7,348 bases of DNA, taken from assembly GCA_029856295.1 (NCBI GenBank), contig JAHQWS010000114.1, positions 1 through 7,348 of the forward strand, given 5' to 3'. Shown here in pieces: positions 1 through 6,046 of this stretch. The stretch is from Promethearchaeia archaeon. GTDB taxonomy: Archaea > Asgardarchaeota > Lokiarchaeia > Sigyniarchaeales > SOKP01. Under the pieces are notes generated by a model. It had not been told where the DNA came from. It ran no database searches and was given only the letters and a program-made list of their open reading frames with translations. The translations under genes and the position numbers were made by a program. Positions within the stretch are counted from its first letter, which is position 1. Each line of letters begins with the position of its first letter.

Positions 1-165
1 TTCTATTTGCGCAAGAGATTTTATCGCAGATTTGTTGAGCTTATTGGCTGTCTTGATCCCAAGAGAAAAATATGCATTTAGAAACCACATACCATCATGT
101 GTCATCCAACATTTAACAAGAAGATCCTTTAGCTCCTTCTTGTTTAATTGATCAAATAGAGTCAA
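1..165 (-). CDS. DUF6125-like protein, N-terminal part (runs off left edge)
   Basis: The reverse strand reads open for 55 codons from a TTG at 165-163 to the window edge, so only the N-terminus is present. It begins (M)TLFDQLNKKELKDLLVKC, followed by WMTHDGMWFLNAYFSLG and a lysine- and asparagine-rich helical stretch ending LAQIE. The block CWMTHDGMWF followed by a G-I-x-x-A-N-K-x-N-K-x-A-I pattern matches what I recall of the DUF6125 family, found in methanogens and other anaerobes; its function is not known to me. The TTG is chosen because it is the only plausible start after an in-frame TAA five codons upstream. It also has an AGGG Shine-Dalgarno at 177-174, 8 nt away. The ATG at 173-171 is followed directly by TAA and cannot be the start. 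The gene is divergent from the acyl-CoA ligase at 458. Coding status is fairly sure; the family name is from memory. Confidence 0.68.
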   Translation of the reverse strand, partial: MTLFDQLNKKELKDLLVKCWMTHDGMWFLNAYFSLGIKTANKLNKSAIKSLAQIE

Positions 166-173
166 GATTACAT

Positions 174-177
174 CCCT
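174..177 (-). promoter_or_regulatory. Shine-Dalgarno AGGG deciding a TTG start
   Basis: AGGG on the minus strand lies 8 nt before the TTG at 165-163. It is the main reason for accepting a TTG start for the DUF6125-like gene, since no ATG or GTG lies between this TTG and the preceding in-frame stop. Confidence 0.55.
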
Positions 178-191
178 ATGTTATTTAATAA

Positions 192-207
192 TTATTTTAT
201 AAAATAA
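192..207. promoter_or_regulatory. 16-bp perfect AT palindrome in the divergent promoter region
   Basis: The sequence TTATTTTATAAAATAA is a perfect 16-bp palindrome, centred about 34 nt upstream of the TTG start at 165. Read on the minus strand it follows a purine-rich GAAAGAAA stretch, so it could include the TATA box (with BRE-like flank) of the DUF6125-like gene. A dyad this close to the start could also be an operator. In DNA this rich in A and T, short AT-only palindromes arise by chance, so the call is weak. Confidence 0.3.
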
Positions 208-393
208 ATTTCTTTCAAACCTTATAATTTAATTATTAATTTAAAAATTTTAACAATTTCCCATTATTAACTACTAAATTTAAGTTGAAAAGTTAAGATT
301 ATCAACTTTAGTTTTCATTTTCATTATTACCTCTTCTTTTTATTTCTCTTTTATTATTTATAGATATTTAAAATTTACAAAACATTTATTAAC

Positions 394-413
394 AGAAATT
401 TTAAAAATATATA
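394..413 (+). promoter_or_regulatory. Probable archaeal promoter (BRE + TATA) of the acyl-CoA ligase
   Basis: A purine-rich AGAAA element directly precedes TTTTAAAAATATATA, the order expected for BRE then TATA box in archaea. With the TATA centre near 405, transcription would start at about 431-435. That leaves a short leader carrying the GAGAGGT Shine-Dalgarno at 441-447. The spacing fits well, but AT-rich background makes TATA-like matches common. Confidence 0.42.
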
Positions 414-457
414 CAATCAAGAAATTCAAAATAGACTTATGAGAGGTTTAAAACGTT

Positions 458-2239
458 ATGGCGGTTCCTAAATGGATCGTTGATGATAATAAGCTTTGGT
501 TTAATTCAGGATTATGGCAGGAAGGAGTCCCTAAACATCCAGACTTTCCCGTAATTAGTTTAGGGGACTGGTTCGATCAGAAAACAGATGAATTCGCCAA
601 AAATAAAGCGATATGGTTTCTAAAAACATTTATGAAATATGGAGATCTTAGAAAGTATACAGACTCTCTTGCCACATCCCTCGCAAAACAAGGTATAAAA
701 AAAGGCGATATTGTGGCAATTTTACTCCCTAATAGTTTTCAATTTACAATCTCATATTTCGCAATAGTGAAATTAGGTGCGATTGCCACTCCCTTGAATC
801 CAACCTATAAACCCAGAGAAATTTTAAATGTACTTAAACAAGTAAGAGCCAGAGCTCTCATTTGTATGGATGCGATGTATGGCCTAATAAAGCCCATTTC
901 AAACGAATATACTTTTGATTTTATCATATCAACTAATGTTGCTGATTTAGCAGCAATTCCCCCGCCCATCAAGGAAAAATTATTAAAGGATGGAACTATT
1001 CCAAGTGGGGATGTTCCCGGGGCGTTGAAATTTTTGGATATTTGCTCTAAGCGCGGTGATATTGATATTCCAAAAGTTAATATCGACCCAGTTAATGATA
1101 CGGCGGTATATTTGATGACGGGTGGTACGACAGGTGTACCTAAGCCAGCAGTAATTACCCATTATAATTGTATATCCAATGCTAAGCAGACAGTGTCATT
1201 CATGCCTGATGCTACGCATCCGATGGCGTGCATAGGTATCCTTCCCATTTTCCATGCATTTGGCCATACAATTGTCCAAAATGTAGTAATAGAAGGAGGA
1301 GATTATAATATTCTATTTCCAAGACCTCCCGCTTCTATTAAAGAAGTGGTAGATACTATTTTAGAAGTTGGTCCGAAAGGAGGTGTCATTCTACCAGGCG
1401 TAGAAAATCTATTTATCGGGCTAACACGATATTTAGAGCAAAATCCGGAACCCAGGCTTAAAAATATGTTTAGGTTATGCGTAAGTGGAGCGGGTGCCCT
1501 ACATAGACCCGTGAAGGATAAATTCGAAGCAGTCAGTGGTGGTAGGCTTGTTGAAGCATATGGCCTTACAGAATGTACCACTGTTGTAAGTACAGGACCA
1601 TTCAATGGAAAAGATGAACCCGGAAAAATTGGATTACCATATCCTGGAACGGATTGGGCTATTTTTGATCCTGATAATTTTAAAAAAGGTCCAACATGTG
1701 ATGGAACAAAAGAAAGGGATAATTTTGGAATAGAACACACAGGTGAGATTTGTGTATGTGGACCTCAAGTTATGAAGGGATTTTTAAATAATCCCGAAGG
1801 CACTGCGGATACTTTGAAAGAATGGAATGGTAGAATATGGTGCAGAACAGGCGACATTGGATTTATGGACAAAACTGGTCAGATAACCATTCGTGATCGG
1901 AAAAAACAAATGATAAAAATGAAAGGATATTCAGTTTTTCCTAAAGAAGTAGAAGAGTTAATCGGTGATAATCCTGATGTAGTGGAAGTGGCAGTTGCGG
2001 GGATACCTGATCCTGAGACCGGTGAAATGGTAAAGGCGTGGGTTCAATTAAAAGAAGATTCAAAAGTTACTGATACGGAATTAATTTCTTGGTGTAAGGA
2101 GAATATTACGCATTATAAAGTTCCTAAGCAAATTGAAATTATTCCTGAAATTCCTAAGTCGATAATTGGTAAAGTACAGAGGAGAGTTTTACAAGAAGGA
2201 GACCCTATATGGAAGGAAAAATACGGAGATAATACATAG
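458..2239 (+). CDS. AMP-forming acyl-CoA synthetase (fatty-acyl-CoA ligase family)
   Basis: A 593-residue member of the AMP-dependent synthetase/ligase (ANL adenylating) superfamily, complete by length. Family members activate a carboxylic acid with ATP to an acyl-adenylate, then transfer it to CoA, releasing AMP and PPi. Motifs in order are: the phosphate-binding loop TGGTTGVPKP (221-230); YGLTE (368-372), which contacts adenine; RTGD (463-466), whose aspartate binds the ribose; RDRKKQMIKMKGYSVFP (479-495), the hinge and C-terminal domain start; and PKSIIGKVQRR (566-576), with the adenylation lysine at 572. The P-loop departs from the usual SGTTGxPKG: glycine replaces the second Ser and proline the last Gly. 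No signal peptide or membrane segment is evident, so the enzyme is probably cytoplasmic. The start at 458 has GAGAGGT at 441-447. Overall form suggests a medium- or long-chain fatty acid, but the substrate cannot be read from the sequence. It is followed by a terminator-like T tract. Confidence 0.93.
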   Translation: MAVPKWIVDDNKLWFNSGLWQEGVPKHPDFPVISLGDWFDQKTDEFAKNKAIWFLKTFMKYGDLRKYTDSLATSLAKQGIKKGDIVAILLPNSFQFTISYFAIVKLGAIATPLNPTYKPREILNVLKQVRARALICMDAMYGLIKPISNEYTFDFIISTNVADLAAIPPPIKEKLLKDGTIPSGDVPGALKFLDICSKRGDIDIPKVNIDPVNDTAVYLMTGGTTGVPKPAVITHYNCISNAKQTVSFMPDATHPMACIGILPIFHAFGHTIVQNVVIEGGDYNILFPRPPASIKEVVDTILEVGPKGGVILPGVENLFIGLTRYLEQNPEPRLKNMFRLCVSGAGALHRPVKDKFEAVSGGRLVEAYGLTECTTVVSTGPFNGKDEPGKIGLPYPGTDWAIFDPDNFKKGPTCDGTKERDNFGIEHTGEICVCGPQVMKGFLNNPEGTADTLKEWNGRIWCRTGDIGFMDKTGQITIRDRKKQMIKMKGYSVFPKEVEELIGDNPDVVEVAVAGIPDPETGEMVKAWVQLKEDSKVTDTELISWCKENITHYKVPKQIEIIPEIPKSIIGKVQRRVLQEGDPIWKEKYGDNT

Positions 2240-2240
2240 C

Positions 2241-2260
2241 AAAAAAAGTAGTTTTTTTTT
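2241..2260 (+). terminator. Oligo-T terminator after the acyl-CoA ligase
   Basis: Directly after the TAG stop comes A7-GTAG-T9, with nine thymines at 2252-2260. The A and T runs could pair as a weak hairpin. Archaeal RNA polymerase terminates on oligo-T tracts without needing a strong stem, so this plausibly ends the ligase transcript. It would make the gene at 2326 a separate transcription unit. Confidence 0.55.
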
Positions 2261-2292
2261 CCAAAATTCTTATTTTATTTTTCACTATTTAG

Positions 2293-2302
2293 ATTTTAAA
2301 AT
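2293..2302 (+). promoter_or_regulatory. TATA-box candidate placing the start of transcription at the ATG
   Basis: ATTTTAAAAT is centred about 28 nt before the ATG at 2326. Since archaeal TATA boxes sit about 26-27 nt upstream of the transcription start, the mRNA would begin at or within a few bases of the start codon. No Shine-Dalgarno is visible before 2326, which agrees with a leaderless transcript. Confidence 0.4.
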
Positions 2303-2325
2303 GATGAAATATTTATCAACAAAAT

Positions 2326-3804
2326 ATGAGTACTCATTTTATTCACGAGATATTAAATCCGAAAAGTGTGGCAATCTACGGTGCCAATAATTCTGGGGCA
2401 TCCTTAGCTTGTATTCAACTAATGAATATGATAATCTCGAGATACGATGGAAAAGTTTATCCAATCCATTTAAAACTCGATTCAGTAATGGGTTTTAAAG
2501 CTTATAAAAATATTACAGATGTTCCGGAGACTCCAGATCTTGTGGTTATCGTTTTACCACCTAGAATCGTCCCTGAAATCTTTAGAGAATGTGGTGAAAA
2601 AGGGGTCAAGAGAATTATTCTTATTTCTGGAGGATTTAGAGAACAAATAGGAGATCGTAACAATACACTTACAGAGGAAATTTGCGAAATTGCGGATAAA
2701 TATGGGATTCGATTTATTGGTCCTAATTGTTTAGGTGTGTTTAATAATTGGGTGGATCCTGAAAATGATAGTAAAGCTTTTAACATATCCATATGGGAAA
2801 AAATAAAGCGTAATAAATTTTCAATAGTCTCTCAAAGCGGAACCCTCTCTAGTCATATATATTTTGATCCAGAAAATTTAGATTTAGGTTTAGGAAAATC
2901 AATCTCGGTTGGTAATGAAGCAAATATTGATATAGTCGATAGCTTAGAATATTATAAAGATGATGATCAAACTGAAGTGATTGGATTATATATTGAAGAA
3001 GTCAAACAGGGCAAAAAATTTTTAGAATTAGCTAAAGAAATTACACCTAAAAAACCCATTGTTGCCATATACGGTGGGGGCTCAGAAGCTGGAAATAGGG
3101 CCTTAACAAGTCATACAGGCTCAATTGGTGGTAATGCTAAAATGTATGAGGCAGTTTTTAAAGAATCTGGAATCATACAGACAGATAAGGTTCAAGAGTT
3201 CTTAGATATAACTCAAGTATTAGTAAGAGGTATACTACCAAAAGGAAATAGATTAGGAATCATAACAAATTCCGGAGGTCCTGGAGCGATGCTTGCAAAT
3301 AATGCGGAAAAAAATGGTTTAGTCGTACCCGAATTTTCAGACGCATTACAAGAAAAATTAAAGAGTATGTTACCCCCTATTGCTAGTTTTAAGAATCCGG
3401 TCGATGTAGCGTTTGACATGAACCTTCCCTATTTCTATATAACATTACCGGAGCTCTTAATGAAATCAGGTGAAGTGGACGTTTTAGTCCAATATGGGGT
3501 AGTAGGTTTTCAGGATGTTATGGATCATTACCTTAAAAATGAGCATATTGCCTCCCACGCTGAATTTAAAAAACAAAATTTTGAAAAAAGTGCTGAGTTA
3601 AACAAAATGTTAATCCAACCAACAATCGAAAACTCCTATAAATACTCCGTTCCGATTTTTCACATTAGCCCTCAAAATTTTAACAGCTTTTGGTCTAAAA
3701 AGTTAAGAGAAAATGGAGCTTTCCTTTTTAGATTATGGGATAGACCTATATCCTGTATCAAGAAATTGTGCGAATATGCTGAATTTCGAAGAAAACAGAC
3801 TTAA
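2326..3804 (+). CDS. Acyl-CoA synthetase (NDP/ADP-forming), alpha-type subunit
   Basis: A 492-residue protein of the ADP-forming acetyl/acyl-CoA synthetase family, related to succinyl-CoA synthetase. Family members catalyse acyl-CoA + ADP + Pi = acid + CoA + ATP. Visible parts are: an N-terminal CoA-binding Rossmann domain (about 10-105, starting SVAIYGANN); GPNCLG (132-137); SQSGT (169-173) opening the second domain; the TSHTGS loop (261-266) with the catalytic phospho-histidine at 263; and a third domain beginning GIITNSGGPG (311-320), with NPVDV at 357-361. Length and order match archaeal alpha subunits (domains 1, 2 and 5). The ATP-grasp domains of the beta subunit are absent and no beta gene is in this window. 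No SD precedes the ATG; a TATA box 28 nt upstream suggests a leaderless mRNA. The ferredoxin gene follows after 44 nt. The acyl substrate is unknown, and a non-catalytic or regulatory role is possible. Confidence 0.88.
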   Translation: MSTHFIHEILNPKSVAIYGANNSGASLACIQLMNMIISRYDGKVYPIHLKLDSVMGFKAYKNITDVPETPDLVVIVLPPRIVPEIFRECGEKGVKRIILISGGFREQIGDRNNTLTEEICEIADKYGIRFIGPNCLGVFNNWVDPENDSKAFNISIWEKIKRNKFSIVSQSGTLSSHIYFDPENLDLGLGKSISVGNEANIDIVDSLEYYKDDDQTEVIGLYIEEVKQGKKFLELAKEITPKKPIVAIYGGGSEAGNRALTSHTGSIGGNAKMYEAVFKESGIIQTDKVQEFLDITQVLVRGILPKGNRLGIITNSGGPGAMLANNAEKNGLVVPEFSDALQEKLKSMLPPIASFKNPVDVAFDMNLPYFYITLPELLMKSGEVDVLVQYGVVGFQDVMDHYLKNEHIASHAEFKKQNFEKSAELNKMLIQPTIENSYKYSVPIFHISPQNFNSFWSKKLRENGAFLFRLWDRPISCIKKLCEYAEFRRKQT

Positions 3805-3810
3805 GTCAAA

Positions 3811-3825
3811 TTTTATTAAATAAAA
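3811..3825 (+). promoter_or_regulatory. TATA-box candidate for the ferredoxin gene
   Basis: TTTTATTAAATAAAA is centred (TTAAATAAAA) about 28-29 nt before the ferredoxin ATG at 3849, the same geometry as for the gene at 2326. This suggests a separate, possibly leaderless ferredoxin transcript, although read-through from the upstream gene is equally possible. Confidence 0.33.
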
Positions 3826-3848
3826 GATCTAATACCCTAATTTAAAAG

Positions 3849-4070
3849 ATGACAAAAATAATCCCTGATTCCCACGTAGCAATATTAAATATTAAAGCCT
3901 GTTTAGGATGTGGAAGATGTATTGATAAATGTCCAATGGAAGCAATACCTCATAATCTTATTGGACTTTTTTCACATCTACTTGAAATAGATAAATCAAA
4001 ATGTACTGGATGCGGTGAATGTATTTCCTTCTGTCCTCATAAGGCAATTAAACTAGTAAGATTAACTTAA
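3849..4070 (+). CDS. 2[4Fe-4S] ferredoxin
   Basis: A 73-residue bacterial/archaeal-type ferredoxin, a soluble low-potential electron carrier. It has two complete cluster motifs: C18-x2-C21-x2-C24-x3-C28-P and C52-x2-C55-x2-C58-x3-C62-P. By the family rule, one cluster is held by C18, C21, C24 and C62 and the other by C52, C55, C58 and C28. All eight cysteines and both following prolines are present. About 23 residues separate the motifs, a little more than in the smallest clostridial ferredoxins. It lies 44 nt after the acyl-CoA synthetase gene on the same strand, so it may serve an oxidoreductase linked to acyl-CoA or 2-oxoacid metabolism; no such enzyme is in this window. No good SD is seen before the ATG. 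Its TAA stop (4068-4070) overlaps the stop of the convergent gene. Confidence 0.93.
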   Translation: MTKIIPDSHVAILNIKACLGCGRCIDKCPMEAIPHNLIGLFSHLLEIDKSKCTGCGECISFCPHKAIKLVRLT

Positions 4071-5503
4071 ATATTATCAAACTTAGATTTATTATAAAAC
4101 TGATAAATATTATATAATGCCTTAGCTGCTAGATGCTCATTCGGATGTATTGAAATCCCTTTCTGATTCATATTCTGTATTATTTTAGGAACTTTTTTTG
4201 CTCTTATTTGTATGAATCGCTTCATATTATCGCCGAAAGAATCTCGCGAAACATTCACATCTATGCCAGATACGAGAGCAATTGGTTTATAAACTTTTTC
4301 TTGTAACTTAATTAAGTCCTTGTATCGAGGATTTAACATCGACAACCAAATAAGCATCATATCAACGTTAGGATCCATTCCAACTATTTCATATGCGTTT
4401 TTTTCCAACATTGGATCAAATTGTACTTGAAGGCTCAAATCTATAGGGTTTGAAATGCTTGACCCGAATTCAGGGACTAGTTCTTGGAGTTTCAATTTTG
4501 TTTCATTGGTCAATTCTGCCAACTTTAGATTATTCATCTCACATGCATCGGCTGAAGATACGGCAGGTCCTCCCGGTCCTGAAAGAATCGCAACTCGACA
4601 ATTTCTTACTGGAATAGGGTTGATGAACGCTTGGATCATACTAATCATTTCTTCCAAATTATAGACCCTGATCACCCCATATTGGTCAAATACATTATTC
4701 CATAGCTTATTATTTCCACATATGGACCCTGTGTGCGAGTGAGCTGCTTTTGATCCTGCAGGCGTGGCCCCAGCCTTCCAAACGATTATAGGTTTTTCTA
4801 TTTTTTTTACTAAATCAATGAATCTTCTTCCATCATTAACGCCTTCCATGTAACAGGCTATAATCTTAGTGGTAGGGTCATCTCCGAGATATTCTAAAAA
4901 GTCATTGAAACTCAAATCAATACCATTGCCAAAACTTATGGCTTTTGAAAAATATATTCCTTTCAACATAGCTAAAAAACCCATAAGATTAGCTATTGAA
5001 CCACTTTGGCTAACCAATCCTAACGAACCCGATTCTGTCGGTAAGGCGGGAAAGAACGAAAGTTTTGAACTGGGACAATACAATCCCATGCAATTTGGTC
5101 CAATTAATCTCATTTTATATTTTCGAGCAATTTTTACTAATTCTTTTTCAGCATTTTTACCTTCTTCCCCTTTTTCACCAAATCCAGCTGAAAAAATTAT
5201 TACTGCTTTCACTCCGTTTTCACCACATTCAACAATGATATCTCGAACGAATTTAGGATGAGTGGAACATATAACCAGATCTACAGGCTCTCCAATGGAT
5301 TTCAAATCTGAGAAAACAGGTATTCCCATTATTTTAACATTAGATTCAGTTATTCTAGGATTAACTATAAACATTTTAGGAAATTCTTGATCAATAAATC
5401 CCTGTAATAAAATATTTCCCAAACCACCTTTCCTACTCACACCATAAATTGCCAGAGACTTTGAATGGAAGATATCATCAATTTCCGAGAATGAATCATT
5501 CAA
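4067..5503 (-). CDS. Acyl-CoA synthetase (NDP/ADP-forming), alpha-type subunit, second copy
   Basis: A 478-residue paralogue of the protein at 2326-3804 with the same three-domain alpha layout. It has a CoA-binding domain starting SLAIYGVSRKGGLGN (16-30), with a clear glycine-rich loop, then GPNCMG (135-140) and SQSGS (165-169). The HSHTGS loop (255-260) carries the phospho-histidine at 257, and the last domain has SGPGGPA (308-314) and NPID (352-355). It too lacks ATP-grasp domains. The two copies differ widely outside the motifs, so this is an old divergence or separate acquisition, not a recent duplication. The start is a TTG with an AAAGG Shine-Dalgarno at 5518-5514, ten bases upstream. 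A nearby ATG (5499-5497) is out of frame. The gene is convergent with the ferredoxin and overlaps it by 4 nt. Expected reaction: acyl-CoA + ADP + Pi to acid + CoA + ATP together with a beta subunit; substrate unknown. Confidence 0.88.
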   Translation of the reverse strand: MNDSFSEIDDIFHSKSLAIYGVSRKGGLGNILLQGFIDQEFPKMFIVNPRITESNVKIMGIPVFSDLKSIGEPVDLVICSTHPKFVRDIIVECGENGVKAVIIFSAGFGEKGEEGKNAEKELVKIARKYKMRLIGPNCMGLYCPSSKLSFFPALPTESGSLGLVSQSGSIANLMGFLAMLKGIYFSKAISFGNGIDLSFNDFLEYLGDDPTTKIIACYMEGVNDGRRFIDLVKKIEKPIIVWKAGATPAGSKAAHSHTGSICGNNKLWNNVFDQYGVIRVYNLEEMISMIQAFINPIPVRNCRVAILSGPGGPAVSSADACEMNNLKLAELTNETKLKLQELVPEFGSSISNPIDLSLQVQFDPMLEKNAYEIVGMDPNVDMMLIWLSMLNPRYKDLIKLQEKVYKPIALVSGIDVNVSRDSFGDNMKRFIQIRAKKVPKIIQNMNQKGISIHPNEHLAAKALYNIYQFYNKSKFDNI

Positions 5504-5512
5504 TTAAATCTA

Positions 5513-5518
5513 ACCTTT
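5513..5518 (-). promoter_or_regulatory. Shine-Dalgarno deciding a TTG start
   Basis: AAAGGT on the minus strand ends about ten bases before the TTG at 5503-5501, a spacing close to that seen before the ATG at 458. It supports TTG as the true start of the second acyl-CoA synthetase gene. Confidence 0.5.
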
Positions 5519-5541
5519 TTATATATGGAATAAAACATAAA

Positions 5542-5557
5542 AAGAATAATTTTTTCG
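5542..5557 (-). promoter_or_regulatory. Weak promoter candidate for the second acyl-CoA synthetase gene
   Basis: On the minus strand ACGAAAAAATTATT offers a BRE-like CGAAA followed by an AT-rich TATA-like stretch. It would put the transcript start near 5520, just upstream of the Shine-Dalgarno. The nearer ATATATAAAAA (about 5526-5516) is the better TATA match by sequence but sits too close to the TTG start. Confidence 0.22.
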
Positions 5558-5586
5558 TAAATAAAAATTTTTTTAAGATATTAGGA

Positions 5587-5599
5587 CAGTAGGTCATAA
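5587..5599 (+). repeat. Direct repeat, copy 1 (CAGTAGGTCATAA)
   Basis: This 13-mer matches 5888-5900 at 12 of 13 positions, and TTA three bases before it is also shared. In the frame starting at 5580 it reads I-R-T-V-G-H-N, against I-K-A-V-G-H-K at the second copy. The two may be diverged remnants of the same coding sequence rather than insertion-site duplications. Confidence 0.45.
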
Positions 5600-5602
5600 T
5601 CG

Positions 5603-5625
5603 AATAATCTATAATAATCTATAAT
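5603..5625. repeat. Short tandem repeat, period 10
   Basis: The unit ATAATCTATA occurs in two perfect back-to-back copies, and the period-10 pattern holds over 23 nt (5603-5625). It is too short to call functional. It lies in the debris region between the second acyl-CoA synthetase gene and the broken fragments. Confidence 0.5.
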
Positions 5626-5628
5626 TTT

Positions 5629-5652
5629 TTAGTTCCTTTGGGTATGAACTAA
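5629..5652. repeat. Inverted repeat, 7-bp stem
   Basis: TTAGTTC (5629-5635) and GAACTAA (5646-5652) form a perfect 7-bp stem around a 10-nt loop. It lies just downstream of the stop of the minus-strand fragment at 5663-5878. No T tract follows it on either strand, so it does not look like a standard terminator. It could be a subterminal hairpin of an old insertion element. Confidence 0.4.
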
Positions 5653-5662
5653 CTTAAAATGG

Positions 5663-5878
5663 TTATGTATATAAACAAACAAAATCAGCATAGCTTTTAG
5701 AAATAATAAATCCATCTTTATTTAAAGATAGCTGAACTAATTGTTTTGTAATTGTAGTAAGCTCTGTATTACTGTTTAAAAACTCACGTTCATCAATAAT
5801 AATCAAATCAAACTTTTCTTTAATTTCTGGAAAAATATAATCTTCGTTATTTCTTTGTTTCTTTCGGAATTTATAACA
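5663..5878 (-). pseudogene. C-terminal fragment of a possible SAM-dependent methyltransferase
   Basis: On the minus strand an open stretch of 71 codons ends at TAA (5665-5663). It begins directly after an in-frame TAA and has no plausible start codon near its upstream end. It reads CYKFRKKQRNNEDYIFPE, then KEKFDLIIIDEREFL and, further on, LNKDGFIISKSYADF. The pairing of FDLIIID with a following DGFIIS strand resembles motifs IV and VI of class I methyltransferases, but there is no SAM-binding glycine loop, which would lie in the missing N-terminal part. I read it as the tail of a gene cut off upstream, about where the transposase-like remnant begins. Composition looks protein-like rather than random. 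The family assignment is tentative; other Rossmann-type proteins share such strands. Confidence 0.38.
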
Positions 5879-5887
5879 TTATTAAAG

Positions 5888-5900
5888 CAGTCGGTCATAA
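5888..5900 (+). repeat. Direct repeat, copy 2 (CAGTCGGTCATAA)
   Basis: Second copy of the 13-mer at 5587-5599 with one mismatch, located 301 nt downstream. It lies inside the transposase-like remnant, near the point where the methyltransferase-like fragment breaks off. Confidence 0.45.
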
Positions 5901-6015
5901 ACTTGTATGATTTGGCTCTGATTCTCCTACTGCCTCAACACTCCCAGTTAAAATCGAAAAAATTACCACATTACCCAGAATTTCTAAGGTTCAAAAACAA
6001 GATATTTTATATAAT

Positions 6016-6046
6016 AATGTGAGTGAATTGCTTTTAAACTCACTTT
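6016..6046. repeat. Hairpin at the end of the transposase-like remnant
   Basis: GTGAGT (6019-6024) pairs with ACTCAC (6038-6043) around a 13-nt loop. After one mismatch two further A-T pairs extend the stem. It overlaps the stop codon of the remnant. IS200/IS605 elements carry a subterminal hairpin beyond or overlapping the end of orfB, so this position fits such a right end; it could equally be a chance or terminator-like stem. Confidence 0.35.

Larger units (their letters stand above)
166..457. other. Divergent intergenic region, AT-rich, no gene
   Basis: This 292-nt spacer separates the divergent DUF6125-like gene and the acyl-CoA ligase. Beyond the palindrome at 192-207 and the promoter candidate at 394-413, it holds a pyrimidine-rich stretch at about 330-358 (runs of CTCTTCTTTTT type). 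I see no ORF, tRNA or structured RNA in it. It probably carries the promoters of both genes. Confidence 0.6.

Noticed and set aside
439..471. ATG at 439 just upstream of the acyl-CoA ligase, opening a 10-codon frame
   Set aside because: It is out of frame with the ligase, stops at once, and its ATG overlaps the Shine-Dalgarno of the real gene; not convincing as a leader peptide.
1303..1740. 145-codon minus-strand open frame inside the acyl-CoA ligase gene
   Set aside because: It is the antisense of a well-conserved ligase region, has no Shine-Dalgarno and its product resembles no family; a shadow.
2166..2390. 74-codon plus-strand frame spanning the junction between ligase and synthetase genes
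   Set aside because: It overlaps the ends of two clear genes, runs through the T9 terminator and gives a low-complexity product.
4869..5261. 130-codon plus-strand frame inside the second acyl-CoA synthetase gene
   Set aside because: Antisense of the conserved domains; proline-rich product with no recognisable features.
5908..5910. In-frame TGA in the transposase-like remnant read as selenocysteine
   Set aside because: There is no intact gene around it, no start codon, and no reason for Sec at this position; decay is simpler.
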